In this document: piece after piece, positions 46,433 to 54,604 of the stretch
How positions within the stretch are numbered: position 1 is the first letter of the stretch
Layout: each line of letters begins with the position of its first letter
Source of the DNA: Pseudomonas sp. AB6
GTDB lineage: Bacteria > Pseudomonadota > Gammaproteobacteria > Pseudomonadales > Pseudomonadaceae
Length of the DNA: 64,000 nucleotides
NCBI RefSeq assembly: GCF_034314105.1
Contig: NZ_JAVIWJ010000001.1
Location: 1,489,501-1,553,500 of the forward strand
Reading direction: 5' to 3'
The notes under the pieces: model-generated
What the model was told of the DNA's origin: nothing
The model's database searches: none
The model's input: the letters and a program-made list of their open reading frames with translations, nothing else
Program-made: the position numbers and the translations under genes

Positions 46433-47776
46433 TCAGAAGAAATTGTACGTGTAGTTGAAGAACAATCGGGTCTGATCCAGGTTAGCAGCCCCAGTGGTTC
46501 CTGCATGGTAAGTACCGTGGCGCAGGGTAGTGCCAAAGCCTTTCAAAGGGCCGTTTTGCACAACATAGTCGACGCGCGTGTCGATTTCCGACTCGTGTTG
46601 ATCGGTCCCCTGGCCGTCGACTGCTTTGATATTTTCGCCTCGCAGATAGCTGATTGACGCCTTCAGGCCGGAGATGCCAAGACTGGCAAAGTTATAGCTG
46701 TACTGGCCGAAGTTGGTGTGCTCACCCGCTCGGACGAAACTACCGACGGTAGCGTCGTTGAACAGATAAAAACTATAGCCGCCTTCACCTTCGTTATTAC
46801 CGTACTTGTTAGTCTCGGTGGCGTCGTTGTTCCAGACGAAACCGCCGTTGTCAGAGACCTGAGTTCGACCCAGCATCAGCGATTGGTTGCCCAAGGAGTA
46901 GGTGAACATCGTGCTCCAGGTGTTGTTGTCCACCTTGCCATTGTTCTTCGCGTAGCCACCGTTGTTATTGAACTTGTAGCCTGCGTCACCGTTGAGTCCG
47001 TCCGAGGTGCTTTTGAAGTAGCGCAGATCAGTCTTGAACGAAGAGTCGTCGGTGATGGGTAGCACATGCACCAGTCCCAAGAAGTTCTGCGAGTAGAAGT
47101 TCTCCATATTGGCGAAGTAATACTGCAGGGTCAGGTCACTGCTGACCTTCCAGTCGCCTCCGGCAAAACGGAATTTATTACTGCCGTGGGTTGCGCCGGA
47201 CACTGATAAACCGGTGGTGTTGGTCGAGGCGCGGCCTTTGACGCCTTCGATCTGGCCACCGGTCAGCGTCAGGTTATCGATTTCCTTGGAGGTGATCATG
47301 CCCCCCTCGAAGGTCTGCAACTGCAGGCGCCCATCGTTGGCCATCAGGATCGGCAGGGCCGGGGTCAGCGTGTTGCCATAGCGAATTTCAGTCTTGGAGA
47401 CGCGCGCCTTGGCCGTAGCACCAGCACTGGCCCAGGTGGATTGCGCCGAACCGTCACTTTTACTCGGAGTAAAGGTATTTATCGCCGGGTGCATGCCTTT
47501 GCCGCCATCAAGGTGCAGACCGAGCATACCTTCAACGTCCAAGCCAAAACCGACAGTGCCTTCAGTAAACCCTGAGATATAGTCGAGCTTGAACCCCTGC
47601 GCCCATTCTTTTTGATCTGCACCACCGGAGTGGTTATCAGAGTTGAAAAAAAAGTTACGCATACCCAGCGATAATTTACTGTCTTGGACAAAATCTGCAC
47701 GTGCGGTTGCGGTTAATCCAAGACCCACGATTAAGCTTGTCAGCACCAACGTGGCTGACAGTGATTTGCTGTGCAT
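46433..47776 (-). CDS. OprD-family outer-membrane porin
   Basis: 447-residue substrate-specific porin for small organic acids or amino acids. Signal peptide residues 1-27 (LSATLVLTSLIVGLGLTATA, cleavage after ARA), mature start DFVQDSKLSLGMRNFFFNSD as in OprD/OccK channels. Typical features: QKEWAQGFKLDYISGFTEGT, RVSKTEIRYGNTLTPALPIL, LTLTGGQIEGVKGR, the HVLPITDDSSFKTDLRYFKS barrel, and a terminal aromatic (FNYTYNFF) for BAM-dependent insertion. The ATG at 47776 has only a weak GGGG ribosome site. No transporter or catabolic partner is adjacent, so the substrate (OccD or OccK type) cannot be assigned. Confidence 0.93.
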   Translation of the reverse strand: MHSKSLSATLVLTSLIVGLGLTATARADFVQDSKLSLGMRNFFFNSDNHSGGADQKEWAQGFKLDYISGFTEGTVGFGLDVEGMLGLHLDGGKGMHPAINTFTPSKSDGSAQSTWASAGATAKARVSKTEIRYGNTLTPALPILMANDGRLQLQTFEGGMITSKEIDNLTLTGGQIEGVKGRASTNTTGLSVSGATHGSNKFRFAGGDWKVSSDLTLQYYFANMENFYSQNFLGLVHVLPITDDSSFKTDLRYFKSTSDGLNGDAGYKFNNNGGYAKNNGKVDNNTWSTMFTYSLGNQSLMLGRTQVSDNGGFVWNNDATETNKYGNNEGEGGYSFYLFNDATVGSFVRAGEHTNFGQYSYNFASLGISGLKASISYLRGENIKAVDGQGTDQHESEIDTRVDYVVQNGPLKGFGTTLRHGTYHAGTTGAANLDQTRLFFNYTYNFF

Positions 47777-48358
47777 AGTTGCCCCAAAGCGTATTTATTA
47801 TGAATGATTAACAAGCGTGACGCGCCAACGTTACCTGTCGGTAGTTATCGATTGGAGTTTGGTCTGGAAGTTACAGCCGCCTTTGCAAGGGCTCGGATCT
47901 TAAGGAAGTGATGTAACACTGAGTAGGCAGATTTGCGATAAACACTGTTTCCTGAACATGGGGTAATTGGTTTTTTTGAGGCGCTGGTGGCACATGGCTA
48001 ATCCCTCAGGGTCGACGTACTCCGCTGGCCTGATTTCCCCATTCGATCGCACCCTTCAGAATTGAACCAACGTGGTATCGAGCGCGGTCGTTCTGCTTAG
48101 GGACGATGGCGAAACTGTTAGTGGGGCCGCAGCACGAGTGACGTTTGGTTCGCACGCCACCGTAAGCGGCGCCACCAAGCTATTCAAATCAATTCGGGAC
48201 TGGCCATTTTTAGGCAAGTCGCCCGGGCAACGTGTCTTCGACCGAGCAGGTACAAAATCCCGCCAGTTGACAGCGCACGCCCGCAACGTGAACGAAGGCA
48301 GAGGAGGGCGTTAATTTCTCTAATCTCTATGGCTTCGAGTTAAGATTGTCACCGTTGA
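47777..48358. other. Intergenic region upstream of the OprD-type gene
   Basis: About 580 bases, including the porin promoter. Overlapping short frames at 48056-48314 on both strands show no family signature. Nothing further is recognised. Confidence 0.35.
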
Positions 48359-48622
48359 CTAGTTAATGTTTCTAAACCCAACAATTTTACCGGCAGCAGT
48401 CAACGCTAAATAGTCTTTAGGTGGCAAAGTCTCGATTGTGTAATTCTTGATTGGAATGACCTTAGCTTTGGTATTTACGTACACACGCCGATCAAGGTAA
48501 ACCTGCCTGTAAACCAGTCCGGTAAGGTAGAACGCTGCATAGCAAATCGATGCGAGAATCGGGACCGCAACGAGAGAGCCAATGCGGGCCGCTAATGCAA
48601 CGATAGGCTTTTCGATAACCAA
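48359..48622 (-). CDS. Small hypothetical membrane protein
   Basis: 87-residue frame with one strong hydrophobic segment (SLVAVPILASICYAAFYLTG, about residues 16-35), then a basic soluble tail (RQVYLDRRVYVNTKAKVIPI). It begins with TTG and a poor ribosome site, so it could be a real small inner-membrane protein or the tail of a decayed gene. No relatives recognised. It sits at the edge of a decayed island. Confidence 0.4.
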   Translation of the reverse strand: MVIEKPIVALAARIGSLVAVPILASICYAAFYLTGLVYRQVYLDRRVYVNTKAKVIPIKNYTIETLPPKDYLALTAAGKIVGFRNIN

Positions 48623-48922
48623 TGGTTTTTCTTAGACAACGTCCATGTGAGTCTCTTTAGGCAACGTGGATTGAGAAGCTATATGGCTTATAAGAATGGC
48701 CAAATGGCCGGGAAGCATAAGCACCGTCGAATCCACAAGCAACAGCATTTACTACGTTATTTAACAAGGGGGCGATGCTCGTTGTTCACATATATTCCTG
48801 TGCATGAGGATGGATTGGAGGCAGCAAGAAGAGACGGTTGAACTTGTCCAATTTCTTGACCCAGGCATCTGAGGGTAGCGCCGTCCGCTCGATCTGCTCA
48901 AGCATCCAGCGATCCTCAACAG

Positions 48923-48996
48923 CGATACGCAATTTCCGATGCAGACTGGGAGTTGGTCTCGGAGATCCTCAACGCGACCGGGCGCCCGGGAGCCAT
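48923..48996 (+). pseudogene. Possible N-terminal fragment of an IS5-type transposase
   Basis: Plus strand reads RYAISDADWELVSEILNATG then RPG, similar to the first 25 residues of IS5-family transposases (xRYxxxDxxWxLxxxL...GRP). Homology stops at about 48996, where an IS4-like fragment on the other strand begins. The call rests on one short match. Confidence 0.35.
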
Positions 48997-49173
48997 GGAC
49001 AGCGTTTCAGTCGGAGGAAACAGGCGCTCCCGATATTCTGGCAGTGCAGACTCGACGCGCTGTAGCAGCTCGGGAGCAGTGAGAAGATTGAAAAAAGCAT
49101 AGGCATCACAGTTCGAAGCGTGCCGATGAAGGCGTTGCTGTTGATGCTGGAGAGTTTGACGTCTACGATTCAT
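48994..49173 (-). pseudogene. N-terminal fragment of an IS4-family transposase
   Basis: Sixty residues starting at 49173 (MNRRRQTLQHQQQRLHRHAS, then FFNLLTAPELLQRVESALPE and YRERLFPPTETLSM) match the N-terminal domain of IS4-family transposases. The frame then changes abruptly at about 48994 into unrelated sequence, removing the whole DDE domain. It is a truncated IS remnant. Confidence 0.65.
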
Positions 49174-49605
49174 TGGGGCTGTGTCCTTGGTCGTCGGCGT
49201 GTGTTCGCAACTATCACCGCAGGCCAAGACCAGTCCCTCTTCGTTTTTCGCTTTCAGCTCAAGGGGTTAGCTGTTAAGTAAGTGCCATTCATGTCTGGGC
49301 CCATTTATATCGTTACGCTGTCCTTTTGACGACAACGGTTGGCTCGCCTTTGTATACCGTCGATTCAACGTTGCTGATTAGAGCGAGACCTATCATGACC
49401 TCTGCGAAGCTGGTTATCTGGGTCGCGGCACGGTAAAGCTTCGAAATCAGGCATTAACATGGGGCACTTCCCGAGGGTGATCGCATAGCAGCGTAACAAC
49501 GCAAGACTCTCAAGCCAATGTCTTTCCATGGCCAAGGGGCTCTTGCAGCGGGTTGCTCTGCCATGCGATCCAAGTGCGCATCCGGTTGATATGTGAGTTG
49601 GCCGG
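49174..49605. other. Non-coding stretch in the decayed island
   Basis: About 430 bases with no supported gene; one short open frame (49365-49613, minus) lacks any signature. No repeats noted. Confidence 0.35.
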
Positions 49606-50229
49606 TCAGGCACCTACAGGACAGGGGTTAAAACCCTCCCATATTTCTTCCTGAAAGTGCCAAGCAATGGATGTACCAGCCACTATCCCTCCCACTGTCC
49701 GCTTCCTGTCTGTATTGCGAACGAATGCACCGTCTGCGCCCTTGAATTCGGGTTGTCCTCGACTCATCAGATAGTTGAAGAACTTGATTTTTGCGGGGAC
49801 GTTCAATCGACCACCGGGGGTGATAGGTGCAAGGGTGACTCCAAAATTTTGAGTAAACACCGTGAATAGTTCTTCAGCATCACCACCAAGCACGGTTTTC
49901 GCGCAATTGACCTGTTCAGTAGTGACGCGTCCTATCTCTTTGTAGGTTTTATTCTTATAGACGCTCAAAATTAGTCCTTTATTGGTCAAAACTCCTAAGC
50001 CTTGCGTCATTTTGCACACGGGCTCGGTACCGTAGCCTAGCGCGCACCAATTGGTCTCTGACACGGCTTGAATATCACCTGGATTCAGCTTCAAATCTCG
50101 CTGAATATTATTTCTAGCCTCGGGTGTTTCATAGGGAATCATCACACATCCAGCCGTAACGAAGAGGGTGACAGAGCAAAGAAGTGCAGCGACTCTTTGC
50201 AAAATGACAGTCGGGGTATAACGCATCAT
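49606..50229 (-). CDS. Hypothetical lipoprotein
   Basis: 207-residue predicted lipoprotein. From tandem ATGs at 50229/50226 it begins MMRYTPTVILQRVAALLCSV, with a hydrophobic core and lipobox VTAGC giving an acylated Cys around residue 27. The mature part has two further Cys (NWCALGYGTEPVCKMTQGLG) that could form a disulfide, and no recognised domain. It may be an envelope-associated protein of phage or island origin. The frame is intact although its neighbours are decayed. The ribosome site is weak. Confidence 0.65.
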   Translation of the reverse strand: MMRYTPTVILQRVAALLCSVTLFVTAGCVMIPYETPEARNNIQRDLKLNPGDIQAVSETNWCALGYGTEPVCKMTQGLGVLTNKGLILSVYKNKTYKEIGRVTTEQVNCAKTVLGGDAEELFTVFTQNFGVTLAPITPGGRLNVPAKIKFFNYLMSRGQPEFKGADGAFVRNTDRKRTVGGIVAGTSIAWHFQEEIWEGFNPCPVGA

Positions 50230-50363
50230 TGGAGCTACATTCCGTGTTGTTTTTAAATGAAGTGAATAATTGGGGACTAAACAAACTTGCCCGAAATCAG
50301 TATCGGCGCGTCTGAGTAGGACTTGATCCTCATCATGTGAAATCAAAATCAAGATGGGCTATT

Positions 50364-50807
50364 TTATATCTGTCCTATCGAGAGGTCGGGCAGAGCTCCG
50401 GCATGGGTCTCATCTACAATCACTTGGCATACCTTCGCTGGCGATCTACTTGTGCTCTCATGAGTAGACCAGAGGGAGGCCATTAATGCGTGCCGGGTAC
50501 TATAGAACCATCGTTCAATCGTGGTCGTCTTATCCACGACCGGAGGTGCGTTGGACACTGTGCGTCGTTTCACATAGAGGCACGCTTTGCCCCACAGAGA
50601 CTCTGTCCACTGCCTCACCTCGGCCATGTCTGCCGCACGAATCAAGTGTTCAGCGAGTTCAGTGTTTCCAAGCAAGTGTGCATCTACCGCCGCATCCAGG
50701 TATTTAGCCGCTGCGAAAACCTCAGCAACAGGGGCTCGAAAACAAAGTTGAGGCGGATCCGACGATTCCTTGGTCAATGACGTTTTCTCCATTGTTTTTA
50801 ATGGCAA
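50364..50807 (-). pseudogene. Probable truncated HNH endonuclease-like protein (N-terminal part)
   Basis: 147-residue frame. The segment AAKYLDAAVDAHLLGNTELA, then HLIRAADMAEVRQWTESLWG resembles the N-terminal region of HNH-nuclease proteins seen in pseudomonads, but the His-Asn-His domain that should follow is absent and the remainder (VKRRTVSNAPPVVDK onward) has no signature. It overlaps the end of an NYN/OST-HTH relic upstream. Coding capacity is real, but the protein is probably a fragment. The family assignment is from memory of sequence style. Confidence 0.4.
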
Positions 50808-51240
50808 CTTTGATCAAGTCGCTGAGCTTTTTGTAGCCATGAGTTCGGGGGTAAACCCGGGGTTCAGTTTTGTGATGTGGGTACCTAACGCACTTAGGTG
50901 AGCCCAGCCATCCTCGTCGGCGATATCGTCCATGACCTTAGCAATAAAACTCACAGGAGCTTTGGGTTTTTTCTTGGCTCTACGGGTTGGCCAGGCTTAA
51001 CTGCTTCGCTCGTCACGGTGTCGTGAGGAGGTTCCCCATTTATAGCTACGGAGACATCTTCGCGCAGCAGTTCGATATAGACGAATTTGTCGCATGCAGC
51101 AACAAACGGTCTGGGCGTTTTTTCTTCGCCACTTGGCGATTTCCTCGAACAGTCCTTCTACGATTGCAGCAGAAGCGTTGTCGGCATCGATTAGCACAGC
51201 GAGGTGCGTTTGCGTGAGAGTAGGTGTGTGCCTCGCCATG
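50808..51240 (-). pseudogene. Relic of an NYN/OST-HTH (LabA-like) protein
   Basis: The minus strand starts with MARHTPTLTQTHLAVLIDAD followed by NASAAIVEGLFEEIAKW, the first strand-helix of an NYN nuclease domain with its catalytic Asp. After a gap and frameshift, SFIAKVMDDIADEDGWAHLS and ALGTHITKLNPGFTPEL match an OST-HTH/LOTUS domain, and after another frameshift HGYKKLSDLIKVAIKNNG completes that domain. Most of the catalytic NYN core is missing. These proteins bind or cut RNA; this copy is dead. Confidence 0.7.
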
Positions 51241-52860
51241 ATCATCCTTAAGATAAAAAGACAACCATACTCGTTTACGAAATAACTATGTAGGGATGTC
51301 GCAACGTATCGTATGGCAAAAATATATTTCTCCCCACCCCTTGAAATCAAAAATTGAAAACGGAGTTGTTATATTTGAGAACAAAAGAAAAAGCAGGGAT
51401 CTCCACAGGTTTACTCCTTACTGATTTTTTTGCATGCTTTTGAGCAATCGACTCGATTGCATGGATTTAAAGCTTCGTCTTTTTCGGTTTTCGGAAGTGG
51501 TTCTGATGCGTTATTTCGGTGGGGTTGGGCCACCGCCGCGCTTCAAGTCCGCAGGGCTTAGAAAGGCCGTTTATTTGCACCGCAGGCGAAGCTAGTTTTT
51601 GATTCCAACAAAAGTAAAAACAGATCAAAAATTGAACGGGATCACTCTTTTTTTGGATAGACCTAGACGGATTGTGCATGAAGTCATGGGATGCGCTATT
51701 GAGCGATAATTGGGGGACGCATCTTCAGCTCTAGACGGCTAGCGATCTAGATGGATAGGTTCTCTACCTCTGACCCGCCAAATATACTTTCAGATGCTTT
51801 CCTTATTCCGGCAATCATCCGTGAAAATACTGATAAGGTTCGTCGTGACGCACGACTTGAAGTGGCTCTGATTACGCGAACTTGAACACGTCAACTAGTT
51901 GTTTGAACGGTCAAGGGCTGCTCACAGCAGGCGCTCTGCATTTGATCTAGTTGCAAGGGATGGATCAGCAATTGCAGCAGCGGGTCAGCACATTGCTTCT
52001 TATGTGTTTGATAAACACACCTTCCGGAGCCCGAAGCCCAAAGCGAAGGTGTTTACCTAAACTGTGATTGCACCAAAGGTGCACATGTGCATGGGGGCCC
52101 ACAAACGAATAGATGTGTGAGGTTTGGAAGTAAATGCAGCCTGAGGCGTACAGAGGGGGAAAAGACGTCGGGAATTTGAAGCAAACGGCGTTTAAGGCGT
52201 ACTTCGTCCAGATTCGGCGGTTGGGAGGGAATCTATGGTTATTTTTACTTCAGAGCACTTTATGGTTTACGAGTACCGGTGACATTATGAACATTTCTAA
52301 CATAGCATTTAATTTAACAAGTGGGCGATGTCAGATGTTCATGAGCAGCTACAGGACTGAGATTACTGCCTTAATGCTCTCGATATTAACGTAACTGTTC
52401 ATAAATTGACGTTCATAGGCCTAGTTTTTCCCGCCGTCCTTAGCCTCGCCGCCCCAACCTGTAACGGTCCTAACTCAGGGGATCAGTGATGCTGGTTTTC
52501 AGAAAACACGCTTTGGAATCTGGATCGGAAATCGATGACGACGGGTTACTGAATGCAGCGTGTCCGCAGGCAATCCATCGATTGATTCGCTCCGCGCAGT
52601 GTAACCTTGGAGCGTGATACGCTCTGGCAACAGGAGTTTCGGTCGATGATTCGATGGCCTTTCCCTAGACTCGCATAGCCACCATTCAAGGCGATGTATT
52701 TCTTTTCTATTGTCCGGATCATACAATCGGAGGTCGCGGTAGGGACGGCAGTTACCTGCCGCCCCCGCACAGATCCGTATTCGCGGAACTACCGCATACG
52801 GCACCTGCCTTGGGTACGTGACGCGGAGCGACCCTCCGCTACGGGTGTGCATTTCTGGGT
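51241..52860. other. Gene-poor decayed stretch
   Basis: About 1.6 kb without a supported gene. A 50-codon open end near 51900-52059 (plus) reads FDLVARDGSAIAAAGQHIAS then SPKPKAKVFT and a stop, looking like the C-terminus of a lost gene. An 86-codon frame at 52134-52394 has no relatives I recognise. The sequence ATTTAACAAG-GGGCGATG near 52311 resembles one near 48754. The last part may hold the 3' tail of the group II intron relic. Confidence 0.35.
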
Positions 52861-53350
52861 CTAGGTATGTAGAGGTCGGCAAGAGGTAAGTATCTTGGCC
52901 ACTGAAGCCGTTTACGCTGGCTCTGTCGCTTGAGACCCTGGCGTCATAGAAGGCACACCGCTAAACGAAAACCGCCAAGACGTATCAAGCTTCCCGGCAC
53001 CGCGTGGTAATTGAAATACCCGCTGACCACTTGGTTAAGCCATTGCGCTTGAACCCGGATGGATTCATGACTTCGGCGTTTCAGCTCGTCACGAATGACC
53101 GGCAGCGTTGCACGCATTCGATTCTTGACCGTCAGACGCAGTTTGAAAGTCACCGTTTCTGTTGGTCCGACAACAGTGTGTGAAGCCTAGGAACTCAAAC
53201 GTCTCCGGTTTAACTAAGCCTCGATCGCTACGATTTCTCCCAGCAAAACGACCAAACTCAATCAGCCGTGTCTTCCAAGCATTGAGCGATAAACCGACTC
53301 TGGCCAGTCGTTCTCGTAATTGCTGCAAGAATTTCTGGGCCTGCGATTTC
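52861..53350 (-). pseudogene. Relic of a group II intron reverse transcriptase/maturase
   Basis: Minus-strand pieces in several frames form the C-terminal half of an LtrA-like protein: QAQKFLQQLRERLARVGLSL, NAWKTRLIEFGRFAGRNRSD, PETFEFLGFTHCCRTNRNGD (RT domain 7/thumb), then after a frameshift KLRLTVKNRMRATLPVIRDE and QAQWLNQVVSGYFNYHAVPG (maturase X domain), then RQGLKRQSQRKRLQWPRYL and further frame breaks. The catalytic YADD region and the N-terminus are missing. Possible intron 3' sequence follows near 52735-52860. Confidence 0.8.
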
Positions 53351-53635
53351 AAACTGTGTGATGGAGGTCTTTCAACAGATTTGGAACCCTTTTCAGAACT
53401 CCTTAGATTAGCCCCGGTGGCCAGACAGCGATCTGGTGACTCGTTACAACAAGATATATTTTGAAGCGCTAGTCGCCAATGTTGCTGAATGAACAGGGAA
53501 CGAAAGCTGGATTAGCAGCCGCAGTTATACAATTTCGATGGTTTCAGTCACCCATAGGGTGCGAGAACCTTGATCAGGTCAAGTCAGTGAGTCTAAATTA
53601 ACGCACTCCCATATCGTCATGCTCGAGACAACACA

Positions 53636-54028
53636 ATGTCATGCCCCCAAGTCTGTTCAGGCGCCATCTTGCAATGCAGCTTCGGCGCCGCCCCGGCAGC
53701 GCTTAACGTGCTGCCGATCAACCGCGTTATAACCAGTAGCATGCCGGCGGCGAACATCATGGATCACATTCCCATGCTTAATATCCCGACCTTTGGCATG
53801 TGCATGAGCGCCGCCAATCCGATGGTTATTGCTGCAACCGCTGCGGCGTTGGGTGTTCTCACACCGATGCCGTGCATCCCCGTGACAGCCGCACCCTGGG
53901 TTCCGGGTGCGCCCACAGTGATGCTGGGGAAAATGCCGGCACTGGATGCCAACAGCATGTTGATGTGCACCTGGGCCGGGGTGATCAAGGTGGTGATGCC
54001 TGGGCAGGTGCAGATGCTCATCCCTTGA
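53636..54028 (+). CDS. DUF4280 PAAR-like T6SS spike-tip protein
   Basis: 130-residue protein of the DUF4280/PAAR-like type: MSCPQVCSGAILQCSFGAAP, then NVLPINRVITSSMPAANIMD, SANPMVIAATAAALGVLTPM and PCIPVTAAPWVPGAPTVMLG. Such proteins cap the VgrG trimer and can carry or recruit effectors. The Cys-rich turns (CPQVC, LQC, MCMS, MPC, LMC) would hold the cone. It has no C-terminal toxin extension. It converges on the YwqK-like gene 15 bp away, so it is transcribed from its own promoter on the opposite strand to the T6SS operon. Confidence 0.85.
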   Translation: MSCPQVCSGAILQCSFGAAPAALNVLPINRVITSSMPAANIMDHIPMLNIPTFGMCMSAANPMVIAATAAALGVLTPMPCIPVTAAPWVPGAPTVMLGKMPALDANSMLMCTWAGVIKVVMPGQVQMLIP

Positions 54029-54043
54029 ATTTCACATGACGCC

Positions 54044-54604
54044 TTAACCTTCTGCGGGCGAGGCCGTGTTCATCCACCACCAGCGCAGCCGTGAGATGGG
54101 CTTGCCTTTGCTATCAAGCGGTCGACCGTCTTGCGCGAATTGTTGCCCTAAGTCGAGCAGCAGGCCGTTAAAGTAACGCGCTTTTAACGCGATCGCGCCG
54201 TTGTTATGGAAACGTTCATACAAGCCATCCTTTACCCCGTCCCGATATTGTTCGCGCTCAGCCATTTGCCCGTCCGGGTAATGAATACTGGCCTCGCCAT
54301 GCAGCAACCCCTTGCGATAACCTGCCTTACGCTGCAATTGCCCCTCGGCTGAATAATAGGTGGCCACGCCGTGTAGCTTGTCTGCCACATAAGGTAACTG
54401 CGCAGACACTCGGCCGTTGGGGTGATAGGTCTGGCTCATGCCCTGTAACTGCCCCTCGCTGTAACTGAGGTTTGCCAGCGGGCGGTTGTGTTCGTCGATA
54501 CGCAACAGACCTTGCAACTGCCCCTCGCATAATTGACCCGTCAAGTGCGCATCGCCGCTGACCACGTCAACAACCTGGGTTTTCGCCACATTTATTGGCT
54601 TCAA
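54044..54604 (-). CDS. YwqK/MORN-like repeat protein linked to vgrG
   Basis: 186-residue protein with repeated MORN-like units, each about 22 residues with the pattern G-x-L-x-G and Y-x-x-G (EGQLQGMSQTYHPNGRVSAQ; DKLHGVATYYSAEGQLQRKA; KGLLHGEASIHYPDGQMAER; DGVKDGLYERFHNNGAIALK). Databases often call these YwqK-family antitoxins. It starts at a TTG that overlaps the vgrG stop, so translation is coupled. No signal peptide is present, so it acts in the cytoplasm, as an immunity-type or loading factor for the VgrG spike. The specific partner is unknown. Confidence 0.8.
   Translation of the reverse strand: MKPINVAKTQVVDVVSGDAHLTGQLCEGQLQGLLRIDEHNRPLANLSYSEGQLQGMSQTYHPNGRVSAQLPYVADKLHGVATYYSAEGQLQRKAGYRKGLLHGEASIHYPDGQMAEREQYRDGVKDGLYERFHNNGAIALKARYFNGLLLDLGQQFAQDGRPLDSKGKPISRLRWWWMNTASPAEG

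Noticed and set aside
48754..48843. attC-like site (ATTTAAC...GTTGAAC) with a similar ATTTAACAAG at about 52311
   Set aside because: Core-like 7-mers exist, but inner arms are not complementary, no integrase is present, and the second copy lacks a partner. Chance similarity is likely.
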